Source: Geothrix fuzhouensis
Lineage (GTDB): Bacteria; Acidobacteriota; Holophagae; Holophagales; Holophagaceae
NCBI RefSeq assembly: GCF_024609325.1
Contig: NZ_JANHMQ010000001.1
Coordinates: forward strand, 930,001 to 994,000
Direction: 5' to 3'
Length of the DNA stretch: 64,000 nucleotides
A program made the position numbers and the translations under genes. Numbering within the stretch: the first letter of the stretch is position 1; each line of letters starts with the position of its first letter. Below, piece by piece: positions 24,022-32,963 of the stretch. The notes under the pieces were generated by a model that was not told where the DNA came from, did not search any database, and saw nothing but the letters and a program-made list of their open reading frames with translations.

Positions 24022-27000
24022 TCAGGGCTTGAGGTCCACCACCATCCCCTCGGTCGGGGCCTGCCCCTTCTCCTTCACGTCAGCGCCGCGGTAGAGGGTC
24101 CAGCCGGGGAGCCCCCTGGGAATGGCCTTGGTCATGGCCCATTCCTGGACACGGCTGTTGGAGATCATGAGCACCAGCATGCGCTTGGGGTTCCAGGGGT
24201 TGGGGAAGGTCGCCAGTAAACCGTCGTCCGGCCGTCCGTAGGTGCGGCCCTGCCACTTGAACCAGCCTGGCCCACCTTCGAAGGGCAGCTTGCCCTCGGC
24301 CAGTAAGCGGGCAGTGAGGCCATTCTCGGCGGGGCCACCGAAGACCAGCAGATCCTGGGTGGCCAGGTCGGCATCGGTCACTTCCGCATCGGGCTTCAGG
24401 GGCAATAGCACTTCCGTCATGTTGTCCGCGAGGGCCTCGCGGTAGTTCAGGGCGAGGGTGCGCTGGGCCTCCACCTCGCGGGCCGTGCCAAACACCAGCA
24501 GCGTGGCACTCCAGTCATCCAGCACGTTGCCCGGCACCCAGAAGTTGGCCCGGGGCATGGGAAGGTCGTTCCCCGCGTTGAACACCAACCGCGTGGGGCG
24601 CGCCTCGCTGCGGAAGGTGAGAGCGGCCTTGGCGCCCGTCACCTCCACCCGTTCCAGCTTCGAGCCCTTCTCCGTTTCCAGGCTCGCGAAGGCCACGAAG
24701 GGATAGGCAAAGTCCGTCTGTTCGACTTCCAGTTTCACCGCATAGCCTTCGCCCGCCTTCTCGACGCGGGCCCGGACTTTGGGTGCTGGAAGGTCGGCGC
24801 GCTCGAGCCAGGGTTTCAGGATGGGGGCAACATCCCTTCCGGCGCCCTCGGACAGGGCCTTCAGGATTTCAGCCGTGGAGGCCGTCTGGCCCTGGAAGCG
24901 CCTGTGGGCTGCCTGCATGGCCTTGGCGAAGGCGGCATTGCCCAGGTGCAGCCGCAGCTGGTGCAAGGCGAACACGCCGCGGATGCGGGGGATCTGGTAG
25001 GCGCCATAGCGGTCGTAGTCCGTCGTGGTGGCCAGCGGGGCCTTGACGCCCTCCTTGGCGTCCAGCCAGAGGTGGCGGGTGGCCAGGTCCGCCAGGGCTG
25101 CGGACTGCACCTCGAAGGCCTTGGCGGGCACAGGCGGCAGGTGCTTCAGCTGCTGCCAGTACGCGGCGGAGGCGCTCACGAACCAGTTGTCCGCGTCCGA
25201 GGCAGGCTTGACAGTCCCTGTCCAAAGTCCCTTCGGGGTGAAGCTGTACGCCTCCTTCACACCCGTCACATCGGGCGAAGGTGCAGCCTTCGAAGGCTTT
25301 CCGTCACTCCAGGCCGCTTTGGCGGCCTGGAGCTTGGCCGTCACCCAGATCGGACTGAACGCCGTATACCCATAGGTCAGGTGGGGCGTGGCGCCCGGCA
25401 GATCCGCGATCCAGCGGCCGCCCACCATTTTTTCACGTTGGGTGGTCTTGCCCTGGTGGGCGATGAACACGAGCTTTTCGGCCATTTCTGAGGTGGTCAG
25501 CTTCCCGTCGCAGGCGTGGGGGCGGTTGATGGGGCTGCTGGCCATGAGGCGCGTGGAGGCGTCGATGTCGAAGCCGCCCTTGCCGTAGGTCTTGAAGGCC
25601 TCCTGGAAGGCGATGTCGCGGTTCCAGGTGTTGAAGGCCAGGTCCGCGGGGGCATTGTCGGGATTTCCGGTGTATTCACCGCGCACCTCCAGGTCGCGGT
25701 TGTTGTTGTTGGCCCAGATGAACTCGCGGTGATGGCCGGGCGTGTCGGCCGCCTTGCCCTTGGCGCCGGTGCGCCACATCCGCGTCTTCCCGGTGCCCAG
25801 CAGGAAGCAGGCGCCTTCATCAGTCTTGGTGTCGGCCATGGTCCAGTCGTTGGTGTAGAGGCCGTTGTTCTGCCTGAAGAGGATTTCGGCGGCCTCGTCG
25901 ATGCCACCGGCATACTGGGCGGCCTTGCGGATGCGGTTGCTCTGGGGCGTGCCGTCGGGGTTGAAGGGCGTCTGGCCCACGGTGGTCTCGCCCATCACCA
26001 GTCCCGCGGCATTGAGGTACCAGTCCGTGCCGCTGTGGATGCCGCCGGCGAAGGTCTGCATCACGAAGCGGTGGCCCTTCTCGGGGGCGACGTCCAGCAT
26101 CACGTTCCATTCAGTGCCCGTGTACCCGTTCCACATGAACATCTGGGTGAAGATGAAGCGGCCGCTCCGGGTGGCGTCCTTGGTGGCCACAAAGGAGGAG
26201 CAGTGGTCGCCCTCCCCGCCCTTGGCCATCTCGTCCTCGCCGGTCATGAAGGTCCGGCCGGTGAGGGGGTTCGCCGCGCGAGCCAGACCCTCCTGGAGGG
26301 AGCTCATGTCCACGGCGCTGTTCAGCGTCACGATGTCGAGCAGGTCCACAGGGCGCCCCTTGAACGCCGCGCCGACCTTCGCCGCGCCGTCCGCGATGCC
26401 CTTCATCTCCTCCAGGAACTCCACATCGTACTTGCGGAAGAAGAGGGCATCCGCCAGCTGCCGCTGGTCGGCCCAGCCGCGGGCGGGATCGGCCGCGTTC
26501 TTCAGCACGCCCAGCTTCGTCATGTAGCGCACGATCTCGTCGGCCATGAGCTCGCCATGCTGGCGGCCCCGAGCGTAAGGCGCGCCCTCGATGTGCAGAA
26601 AGGTCCAGCCGCCCATCTCGTAGCGGAAGCCCTTCCCGGCCCAGCGCACGGTCTGCAGAGGAATGAACTGGGTGACGTCCTCCACCTTCTCCAGCTTGAC
26701 GGCGCTGAAGGTGACGGCGCCCGTAGCCTTCCCGTTGCGGCCCAAGTGGAGCTGCACGCGGTCCGTCGGGGCGGTGGCGAGGAACAGCAAGGAGACCTTG
26801 CGTTCGGATGTTCCGGCCACGCTCTGCGAGGCATTGGTGAAGGGGAAGCTCTCCATGGAGAGACAAGCGCCCAAGGCCGTGGGGTAGCGGGCCAAGGCAT
26901 CGGCCTTCACGCTTTCCGTCCTCACCGTGGCGCTGAGCCGGTACAGCTCGCCCACCTTCAGCATCACGGGGGACGAGACCAGCGTGGACTCGGAACCCGC

Positions 27001-27138
27001 CGGAGCCGCCACCATATGCAGGCCCTGGGCCTGGCCCGCGGACCCGGGCTTTAGGGTGAAGCCGGACGCAGGAAGATCAGCGGCATGGGCCAGTACTGCC
27101 AGGGCCATCAGCAGCCCGGCGCGAAGCATTCGGATCAT
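24022..27138 (-). CDS. secreted multidomain C45/phospholipase B-like hydrolase
   Basis: A 1038-residue exported protein with signal peptide MIRMLRAGLLMALAVLAHAA. I chose the ATG at 27138 because GGAGG precedes it; the open frame runs on into a repeat element. Residues about 20-150 look like a jelly-roll domain. Next comes an Ntn-hydrolase region: GAPYARGRQHGELMADEIV, DLLDIVTLNSAVD, then GEGDHCSSFVA with the candidate nucleophile Cys, and GGIHSGTDWYLNAAGLVMGET. This layout matches peptidase family C45 and phospholipase B-like proteins, amidases acting on acyl-amino or beta-lactam-like substrates. The C-terminal about 350 residues (GAYQIPRIRGVFALHQLRLH, AGRDVAPILKPWLERADLP) resemble the helical and beta tail of M1-type peptidases but lack HEXXH. 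The substrate is unknown. Confidence 0.82.
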   Translation of the reverse strand: MIRMLRAGLLMALAVLAHAADLPASGFTLKPGSAGQAQGLHMVAAPAGSESTLVSSPVMLKVGELYRLSATVRTESVKADALARYPTALGACLSMESFPFTNASQSVAGTSERKVSLLFLATAPTDRVQLHLGRNGKATGAVTFSAVKLEKVEDVTQFIPLQTVRWAGKGFRYEMGGWTFLHIEGAPYARGRQHGELMADEIVRYMTKLGVLKNAADPARGWADQRQLADALFFRKYDVEFLEEMKGIADGAAKVGAAFKGRPVDLLDIVTLNSAVDMSSLQEGLARAANPLTGRTFMTGEDEMAKGGEGDHCSSFVATKDATRSGRFIFTQMFMWNGYTGTEWNVMLDVAPEKGHRFVMQTFAGGIHSGTDWYLNAAGLVMGETTVGQTPFNPDGTPQSNRIRKAAQYAGGIDEAAEILFRQNNGLYTNDWTMADTKTDEGACFLLGTGKTRMWRTGAKGKAADTPGHHREFIWANNNNRDLEVRGEYTGNPDNAPADLAFNTWNRDIAFQEAFKTYGKGGFDIDASTRLMASSPINRPHACDGKLTTSEMAEKLVFIAHQGKTTQREKMVGGRWIADLPGATPHLTYGYTAFSPIWVTAKLQAAKAAWSDGKPSKAAPSPDVTGVKEAYSFTPKGLWTGTVKPASDADNWFVSASAAYWQQLKHLPPVPAKAFEVQSAALADLATRHLWLDAKEGVKAPLATTTDYDRYGAYQIPRIRGVFALHQLRLHLGNAAFAKAMQAAHRRFQGQTASTAEILKALSEGAGRDVAPILKPWLERADLPAPKVRARVEKAGEGYAVKLEVEQTDFAYPFVAFASLETEKGSKLERVEVTGAKAALTFRSEARPTRLVFNAGNDLPMPRANFWVPGNVLDDWSATLLVFGTAREVEAQRTLALNYREALADNMTEVLLPLKPDAEVTDADLATQDLLVFGGPAENGLTARLLAEGKLPFEGGPGWFKWQGRTYGRPDDGLLATFPNPWNPKRMLVLMISNSRVQEWAMTKAIPRGLPGWTLYRGADVKEKGQAPTEGMVVDLKP

Positions 27139-27201
27139 GGGAGCCTCCACCCCCCAGCATGCCAAATCCATCGCCAAATTGCCTCGCTTTTTGAGGCAAC
27201 A

Positions 27202-27473
27202 AGGGCCTGCTTTCAAAGTGGATGCGAGCCGCGACGCCGTCCAGCCGCGCGCATGGCCAGGCGGCGACCGAAGGGCGATGCGGGACATCGTTCGAGGTCG
27301 TCAACGCAGCCAGGGGTGCGGCTGGGCGACGTCGCGGAGGGCAAGGGGCGGCGCCCGGCGCGATGCCGCGTCAAGCTCCTCGTCGATAGTGCCGCTATCG
27401 CTTTCGTCGCTTTCCTTGCCTCGCTTGGGCGGCGCCCCTTGCGCGGCCACACCCCACTTTGAAAGCAGGCCCT
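27202..27473. mobile_element. 270-bp palindromic repeat element, copy 1
   Basis: The ends are perfect 20-bp inverted repeats (AGGGCCTGCTTTCAAAGTGG at the left, its complement at the right). Inside, GCAAGGGGCGGCGCCC faces GGGCGGCGCCCCTTGC with one mismatch. Within that lies the perfect hairpin CGATAG-TGCCG-CTATCG, and the left half has CGATG/CATCG and GCAGCC/GGCTG hairpins. The interior is about 97 percent identical to copy 2 at 44588-44858. It fills the gap between the divergent C45 hydrolase and pseudouridine synthase genes. No target-site duplication is evident. It encodes no transposase; a MITE-like non-autonomous element or a mobile structured-RNA element are the alternatives. Confidence 0.8.
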
Positions 27474-27497
27474 GTGAGCATCCGTTACGCTGGAGCC

Positions 27498-28367
27498 ATG
27501 ACGTTAAAAAAATGGACCTTTACCGTGGACCCCGAAGACGCCGAGCTGCGCCTGGACCAGATCATCGCCAAGCGCACGGATCTGTCGCGCCGGGCGGCCC
27601 GGGAGGCGCTGAAGCTGGGCGGAGTTCAGGTGGACCGCAAGCGCGTGAAGGTGGCGGGTAAGCTGGTGAAAGCCGGCATCGAGATCCGTGTGGCCTTCGA
27701 TCCCGACCTGCCCCCGGTGCCGACCACCGCCATTCCCATCGTGTTTGAAGACACCTGGATCCTGGCCGTCGACAAGCCCGCGGGCCTGGCCACGCAAGGC
27801 ACCTGGGCCACGGATCGTCACGACCTGCTGGCCCTCCTCAAGACCCAGCGGCCGGACCTGCAGCTGTTCCTGCATCACCGCCTGGACCAGGGCACCTCGG
27901 GCCTGCTGGTGCTGGCCAAGGACCCGAAAGCCAACAAGGGGCTGGCGGAGGCCTTCGCGGGCCGGGACCTGGAGAAGCTCTATCTTGTCCGGGTTTCCGA
28001 GCCTCTCGCGGCCTGCATCGTGGAGGCCCCCATCGGCAGGATTCGCGGCGCGGATCCCGGCCGCTTCGGCTGCACGGGCGACCTCATGGAGCCCAAGTCC
28101 GCCCGCACGGATTTCCGGCCCGCCACCGACGAGGAAACGGCCGGCCTCACCCCCGGTCACTACCTGGTGGCCCGCATCCACACGGGCCGCACCCATCAGA
28201 TCCGCGTGCATCTCGCCCACCTGGGCCGGCCCGTCCTCGGGGACACGCTCTATGGCGGCGAGCCCTCTGATCGCCTCTGGCTCCACGCCTGGCGATTGGG
28301 CCTGAAACGTCCAGTCACGGGTGGGGATCTGAGGCTGGAAGCACCGCCCCTCCGGTTCAAGGCCTGA
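27498..28367 (+). CDS. RluA family pseudouridine synthase
   Basis: A 289-residue RNA-modifying enzyme starting MTLKKWTFTVDPEDAELRLD. An N-terminal S4 RNA-binding domain (LRLDQIIAKRTDLSRRAAREALKLGGVQVD) is followed by the catalytic domain. HHRLDQGTSGLLVLAKDPKA carries the catalytic Asp, and GRTHQIRVHLAHLGRPVLGDTLYGG is the family C-terminal motif. Members isomerise uridines in 23S rRNA or tRNA; which site is modified cannot be told from sequence. I chose the ATG at 27498, where similarity begins. The longer open frame extends into the repeat element. The first gene of a plus-strand run, followed 80 bp later by a glycosyltransferase. Confidence 0.92.
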   Translation: MTLKKWTFTVDPEDAELRLDQIIAKRTDLSRRAAREALKLGGVQVDRKRVKVAGKLVKAGIEIRVAFDPDLPPVPTTAIPIVFEDTWILAVDKPAGLATQGTWATDRHDLLALLKTQRPDLQLFLHHRLDQGTSGLLVLAKDPKANKGLAEAFAGRDLEKLYLVRVSEPLAACIVEAPIGRIRGADPGRFGCTGDLMEPKSARTDFRPATDEETAGLTPGHYLVARIHTGRTHQIRVHLAHLGRPVLGDTLYGGEPSDRLWLHAWRLGLKRPVTGGDLRLEAPPLRFKA

Positions 28368-28446
28368 CCGGGCCGTTGGCCCCAACCTATCTCCTGGTCC
28401 AGAATGGGCCTACGGAGCCTCGAAGGGCCCTGCACGGAAGGCACGC

Positions 28447-29415
28447 ATGAACCTCCCTGCCCAAGCACTCGACCGGGTGGCAGTCCTCATTCCCTGTTTC
28501 AACGAAGAGGCAGCCATCGCTCGCGTCGTGGCGAATTTCCGCGCGGCCCTGCCCGGCGCGGCCCTCCACGTCTACGACAACAACTCGACGGACCGGACGG
28601 TGGAGGCGGCCCGGTCGGCGGGCGCCCTCGTGGGCTTCGAGACCGCCCAGGGCAAGGGCCACGTGGTGCGCCGCATGTTCGCGGACATCGACGCGGACGT
28701 GTACGTGATGGTGGACGGCGACGCCACCTACGACGCCGCCAGCGCCCCCACCCTGGTGGATCTCCTCCTGCGCCGCCAGCTCGACATGGTGGTGGGCAGC
28801 CGGGTCGAGACTGGAACCGAGGCCTACCGCCGGGGCCACCGCTTTGGGAACCGTCTGCTCACCTCCGCGGTGCGCCTGCTCTTCGGCCAGCGCTTCACGG
28901 ACATCCTCTCGGGCTACCGGGTGTTCTCGCGGCGCTTCGTGAAGAGCTTCCCCGCCCTGTCGCGGGGCTTCGAGATCGAGACGGAACTCACAGTCCACGC
29001 GCTGGAGCTGGCCATGCCCGTGGCCGAGCTGGCCACGCCCTACGGGGCTCGCCCCGAAGGCTCCGCCAGCAAGCTGCGGACATACGCCGACGGGTTCCGC
29101 ATCCTGCGGCTCATCGCCTCGCTCTACCGGAACGAGAAGCCGCTCCAGTTCTTCTCCGTGCTCTCGACCCTCCTGGCCCTAGCCGCCATCGGCCTGTCGG
29201 TGCCGATCTTTCTGACCTACTTCCGCACGGGCCTGGTGCCCCGGTTCCCCACGGCGATCCTCACCACCGGGATGATGGTCATCTCGGCGCTGGGCTTCAC
29301 CTGCGGCCTGATCCTCGACACCGTGACCCGGGGCCGCAAGGAGCTGAAGCGCATGGCCTACCTGGCCATCCCGCCCCTGGGCGGACGGCCGGCGGGAGTG
29401 GAGGGCGGCCGATGA
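28447..29415 (+). CDS. GT2 family glycosyltransferase (polyprenyl-phosphate sugar type)
   Basis: A 322-residue enzyme starting MNLPAQALDRVAVLIPCFNE. The GT-A fold nucleotide-sugar domain shows VLIPCFNEEAAIARVV, VYDNNSTDRTVEAA, and VMVDGDATYDAAS with the metal-binding DGD. SGYRVFSRRFVKSFPALSRGFEIETELTVHA is the acceptor region seen in dolichol-phosphate mannosyltransferase and ArnC-like proteins. Two C-terminal membrane helices follow (VLSTLLALAAIGLSVPIFL, AILTTGMMVISALGFTCGLI), which anchor such enzymes at the inner membrane. It probably makes a lipid-linked monosaccharide used by the GT-C protein encoded immediately after (ATGA overlap at 29412). Confidence 0.9.
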   Translation: MNLPAQALDRVAVLIPCFNEEAAIARVVANFRAALPGAALHVYDNNSTDRTVEAARSAGALVGFETAQGKGHVVRRMFADIDADVYVMVDGDATYDAASAPTLVDLLLRRQLDMVVGSRVETGTEAYRRGHRFGNRLLTSAVRLLFGQRFTDILSGYRVFSRRFVKSFPALSRGFEIETELTVHALELAMPVAELATPYGARPEGSASKLRTYADGFRILRLIASLYRNEKPLQFFSVLSTLLALAAIGLSVPIFLTYFRTGLVPRFPTAILTTGMMVISALGFTCGLILDTVTRGRKELKRMAYLAIPPLGGRPAGVEGGR

Positions 29416-30932
29416 CCCAGCTCCACCCGCGTGAAGGTTGGGCCTCCCGCCTGCGGGCCTGGGCCGCCCCGGCAGGCCTCCTCCTCTATGCCCTGCTCCT
29501 GTTCGGAGGCACGGCCTGGCTCCAGGAGGGCCTCTTCGAGCGGGACGGCTACTTCCACGCCCGCTTCGCGGCGCTGATGCCCGCCCAGGGCCTGTCGCGG
29601 GCCTTCCCGTGGACCCAGCTGAGCACCTGGCGGGAGCACTTCTGCGACAAGGAGTTCCTCTACCACCTGGCCATGGCCCCCTTCGCGCGGATCGGCGACG
29701 ATCCGATCCTGGGCGCCCGGATCTTCGGCGTGCTGCTGTCCGTGGCGGTCCTGGCCGCGCTCTACGCGGTGCTGCGGGCCCACGGCGTCCGCTTCCCGGC
29801 CTTCTTCACGGCCCTGACGCTGGCCACCGGCGGCCTCTTCATCGCCCGCCTGGGGATGATCCGCTCCCACGTGCTGAGCATGCTGCTGCTGGCCCTGGGT
29901 CTGCACTTCCTGTTGCAGAAACGCTGGAAGGCCCTCCTCGTCCTGGGCTTCATCTACGCCTGGGCGTACACCGTCCCCTTCGTGTTGGTCATGACGGCGG
30001 TCCCCTTCGTGCTGGGGACGTGGCTCGGCGGCGAATGGCCGGACCTCAAGCTGCCCCTGGCCGCGGGCGCCGGCTCCGTGCTGGGGCTGGCGATCCATCC
30101 CTACACGCCCCTCACGCTTGAGACCTTCCTTACCTACATCCAGGTCTTCCGCCTGGGCCTGCAGGGGTCGGCCGCGTCCGGATTCGAGCTGGGGAACGAG
30201 CTCTACCCCTACTCGTGGCCGGTCTTCTGGGACATCTACCCCCTCCTGCTGATGCTGGCCTTTGCGCTGCCAATGGCCCTCCTCTTCGTGCGGAAACGAC
30301 TCACCCCGGGCACCCTCGGCCTGGGCGCGGCCGCCCTCTTCTGGTTTGCCCTGACCGTCGCCACCCCCCGCTTCTCCGAATACTCGGCCCTGCTCGTGCC
30401 CGCGGCCTGGGCGCTGGTAGTCCGCGACCTGTGGCCCCTCCTGGAGGCGTCAACCTGGTGGACCGCTCCGCGCCCCGTCCGCCTGGCGGCGGGCGCGTTG
30501 GCTCTGGCCGTCCTGGTGGGATTTCACGCGAGATCCCTGACGTTCTACCGGGTCTACCAGTCCCAGGCGTCGCCTCCGCGCTTCTTCACCGGCGCCTGCG
30601 CCTGGATGGCCGGGAACCTGGGGCCGGGCGAGACGGTCATCAACCTCTACTGGGACGACTTCCCCGAGCTGTTCTACGACGGGTACCGGCAGAGGTTCCT
30701 CTGGGGCCTGGATCCCACCTATTCCCTGCGCGACGACGCGGACCGGGCGAGGCTCCTCGAGCGCCTGCGGCGGCACCAGGTCCGCCTGGACGCCGACCTG
30801 ATGAAGGCCCAGTTCCACGCGCGGTTTCTGGTCCTCCGCGCCGCCCGGGCGGCCGCGTACCCCGAGCTTCGGCAGGCCCCCTTCCGGGTGGCCTACGAGG
30901 ACCCCACCGCCCTGGTGGTGGCCCTGGATTGA
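29412..30932 (+). CDS. GT-C fold membrane glycosyltransferase candidate
   Basis: A 506-residue polytopic membrane protein, MTQLHPREGWASRLRAWAAP, with about ten hydrophobic segments (for example GLLLYALLLFGGTAWL, VLLSVAVLAALYAVL, LLVLGFIYAWAYTVPFVLVM, LLMLAFALPMALLF). Just after the first segment comes FERDGYFHARFAALM. The acidic ERDGYFH motif at the first periplasmic loop is what GT-C enzymes such as ArnT or PMT relatives use for catalysis. The final about 110 residues form a soluble domain after the last helix. Its start overlaps the GT2 stop, so lipid-linked sugar made by that enzyme is a likely donor. Acceptor (lipid, glycan or protein) is unknown. Confidence 0.8.
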   Translation: MTQLHPREGWASRLRAWAAPAGLLLYALLLFGGTAWLQEGLFERDGYFHARFAALMPAQGLSRAFPWTQLSTWREHFCDKEFLYHLAMAPFARIGDDPILGARIFGVLLSVAVLAALYAVLRAHGVRFPAFFTALTLATGGLFIARLGMIRSHVLSMLLLALGLHFLLQKRWKALLVLGFIYAWAYTVPFVLVMTAVPFVLGTWLGGEWPDLKLPLAAGAGSVLGLAIHPYTPLTLETFLTYIQVFRLGLQGSAASGFELGNELYPYSWPVFWDIYPLLLMLAFALPMALLFVRKRLTPGTLGLGAAALFWFALTVATPRFSEYSALLVPAAWALVVRDLWPLLEASTWWTAPRPVRLAAGALALAVLVGFHARSLTFYRVYQSQASPPRFFTGACAWMAGNLGPGETVINLYWDDFPELFYDGYRQRFLWGLDPTYSLRDDADRARLLERLRRHQVRLDADLMKAQFHARFLVLRAARAAAYPELRQAPFRVAYEDPTALVVALD

Positions 30933-30957
30933 GGGGACGAGCGGGTATCCTCGCCTT

Positions 30958-31905
30958 ATGAGACTTCCGATCCTCTTCAATCCCGCTTCGGGCACGACCC
31001 TGAAGGATCCAGACGCCCTGCTGCGGCCCCTCCCGAAGAACCTGCGGGACCGGGTGGAGATCATCCCCTTCGGGCCGCCTTGGGACTTTGGCCCCGCCAT
31101 CGACCAGGCCCGACGGGCGGAGGGTCCCCTGCTGGTATGGGGCGGGGACGGCACCATCCACCACGCAGCCCGGGCCCTGTTCGAACGAGGTTGTCCCGTG
31201 CCCCTCGGGGCCATCCCCGGCGGCAGCGGGAACGGTCTGGTGCGGGGCCTGAGGACTCCGCTGGAGCCTGCCGGCGCTCTCCAGCGGCTGCTCGAAGGCC
31301 GGGAAGTGCGCATGGACCTCCCGCGTCTGGACGGCGCCCCCTTCGTGAATGTCTGCGGCACCGGCTTCGAGGCCGCCGTGGCCCACCGCTTTGCGGGCCT
31401 CCCGGGCCGTGGCTTCGCCGCCTACGCCCGGGCCACCCTGGAGCTGTGGCGCACCTGGAAGCCGACAGCCTTGGCCTGGGAGGCAGATGAGGCGCCCATG
31501 CCCTCTTCTGACGGCCGGATCGAGCGCATCCGCGCCGCCTTCCACCCGGGTGCGCCAAGGCTGCCGGAAGCCGTCTGGAGCCTCTGTTTCGCCAACCTCC
31601 CCACCTACGGCAGCGGGCTGTGGATCGCCCCACAGGCCGACCCCACCGACGCCTGCCTCCAGTGGGCCACCCTGGCCCGGCCCACCTGGCTCACCCTGTT
31701 CACCGAGGGGCCGAGGCTCTTCCAGGAGGGCGGGCACACGGCCCTCCGCCACGAAGGACGGATCCGCCGCGCCACGCTGCGCCTAGAGCGCCCCTTGCCC
31801 TGGCACCTGGACGGTGAACCCGTGGCCGAACGCGACCGCGCCGAGCTGACGGTGGAGCCGCGGGCGTTCCGCATGCAGGTCACGGCCGCCTGTCCCTGGT
31901 CGTAA
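30958..31905 (+). CDS. diacylglycerol/lipid kinase family protein
   Basis: A 315-residue protein starting MRLPILFNPASGTTLKDPDA. The DAGK catalytic fold is shown by LFNPASG, then LLVWGGDGTIHHAARALFERGCPVPLGAIPGGSGNGLVRGL, containing the nucleotide-binding GGDGT and the GSGNGLVRGL loop. VNVCGTGFEAAVAHRFAGLPGRGF carries the second-domain substrate region. It ends with a strand typical of the family (RDRAELTVEPRAFRMQV). Members phosphorylate diacylglycerol, sphingosine-like bases or undecaprenol. The exact lipid is open. It lies 25 bp after the GT-C gene on the same strand. Confidence 0.9.
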   Translation: MRLPILFNPASGTTLKDPDALLRPLPKNLRDRVEIIPFGPPWDFGPAIDQARRAEGPLLVWGGDGTIHHAARALFERGCPVPLGAIPGGSGNGLVRGLRTPLEPAGALQRLLEGREVRMDLPRLDGAPFVNVCGTGFEAAVAHRFAGLPGRGFAAYARATLELWRTWKPTALAWEADEAPMPSSDGRIERIRAAFHPGAPRLPEAVWSLCFANLPTYGSGLWIAPQADPTDACLQWATLARPTWLTLFTEGPRLFQEGGHTALRHEGRIRRATLRLERPLPWHLDGEPVAERDRAELTVEPRAFRMQVTAACPWS

Positions 31906-31917
31906 GGCCTAGCCTCA

Positions 31918-31950
31918 CGCAGAAACGGCCCTGTCTGGGCCGTTTCTGCG
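31918..31950. terminator. bidirectional hairpin terminator
   Basis: CGCAGAAACGGCCC (31918-31931) and GGGCCGTTTCTGCG (31937-31950) form a perfect 14-bp stem around TGTCT. It sits between the 3' ends of the convergent lipid kinase and secreted-protein genes. The A-rich and T-rich parts of the stem make it suitable for both strands. Confidence 0.75.
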
Positions 31951-31966
31951 CAGGAGATCTGCCTGT

Positions 31967-32866
31967 CTAATGAGGGTAGACAGCGGGTCCGGTGAGGCTG
32001 GGCCCGCGGAACTCGGCACTGACGCTGGGGCTGGCGCCCCAGAGACCAGCCACCATCTTCACCTTGCCGAGGTCCGCCTTGGCGGGATCCCAGTCCCGGC
32101 GGACAGCCAGGGTGTAGGGATTCTTGGCGTCGGACCACCAGGCCGGATCGTCCACGATGACGTAGACGGCCGTGGCTTCCTTATTGGGATTCTTGTAGCT
32201 CACGAGAATCGGCTGGGGCGCGTAGGCAGCCTGCATCATGCCGCGTCCGGGCTGTCCCCACTTGTCCACAAGCATGAGGCGGAACCAACCCAGATTGGCA
32301 TGCTGGACCTCGATCTGGACGGTACCCCCCACGGGCACAGCGATGCCATAGGCCCGCCAGCCGGAAGGAACCTGGACGTAGTCTGTGAGGGCCTCCACGG
32401 TGTCACCGAGAGGGGTCACCGGGACGAATCCCCGGCGGGAGAGCCACTGGATCTCCGCCATGATGTCCCGGCGGCGCCAATAGCCGAGGTCCGGCTGGTT
32501 GGTGCACCGGTTCCAGGCGGGCGGCACCACCACGCGGGTGCCCGGATAGAGGTTGAGGTTGGTCGCCCGGGGCGCGAGGTCCGCCGGACGTGGATCCACT
32601 TGGCGTGTTCGGGGCCCTGGATGGCGGTCCAGCCGGTCCAGCCGATCCAGCCGGTCCCCCCGATCCCCGGTCATCGGCCCGGACATGGCCCTAGGATTGC
32701 CCGGGCGGGACATCTCGGGAGCCGAGCGGTCGACCGTGGGGCGCATCGGCTGTGGCGAATCGCGACGGCCTCGTTCCTGCTGTGGTGAAGCGCTACAAAT
32801 CGCCGCCGCCAGAAAAAGGGGCGAAAAGAGCGTTGCAGCTCTGAACTGCGGACTGTGGAACCTCAT
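31967..32866 (-). CDS. secreted protein of unknown function
   Basis: A 299-residue exported protein with signal peptide [21 protein letters not shown] low-complexity basic and proline-rich region follows ([20 protein letters not shown]) with the tandem [14 protein letters not shown], encoded by a 9-bp repeat. The rest is a folded domain of about 180 residues from [18 protein letters not shown] to the C-terminus, with many strands ([42 protein letters not shown]). I do not recognise a family; it might be a beta-sandwich. I chose the ATG at 32866 because AAGGGGGTG precedes it and it gives a clean signal peptide. It is convergent with the lipid kinase and divergent from murC. Confidence 0.72.
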   Translation of the reverse strand: MRFHSPQFRAATLFSPLFLAAAICSASPQQERGRRDSPQPMRPTVDRSAPEMSRPGNPRAMSGPMTGDRGDRLDRLDRLDRHPGPRTRQVDPRPADLAPRATNLNLYPGTRVVVPPAWNRCTNQPDLGYWRRRDIMAEIQWLSRRGFVPVTPLGDTVEALTDYVQVPSGWRAYGIAVPVGGTVQIEVQHANLGWFRLMLVDKWGQPGRGMMQAAYAPQPILVSYKNPNKEATAVYVIVDDPAWWSDAKNPYTLAVRRDWDPAKADLGKVKMVAGLWGASPSVSAEFRGPSLTGPAVYPH

Positions 32867-32963
32867 CGCACACCCCCTTCGTTCCGCTGGAACACCATTA
32901 TCAAGCCAGAGCCATGCCAGTGCCTGGGTTATTCTGGCGGCGTCTAAACATGGGGGCCTCAAG

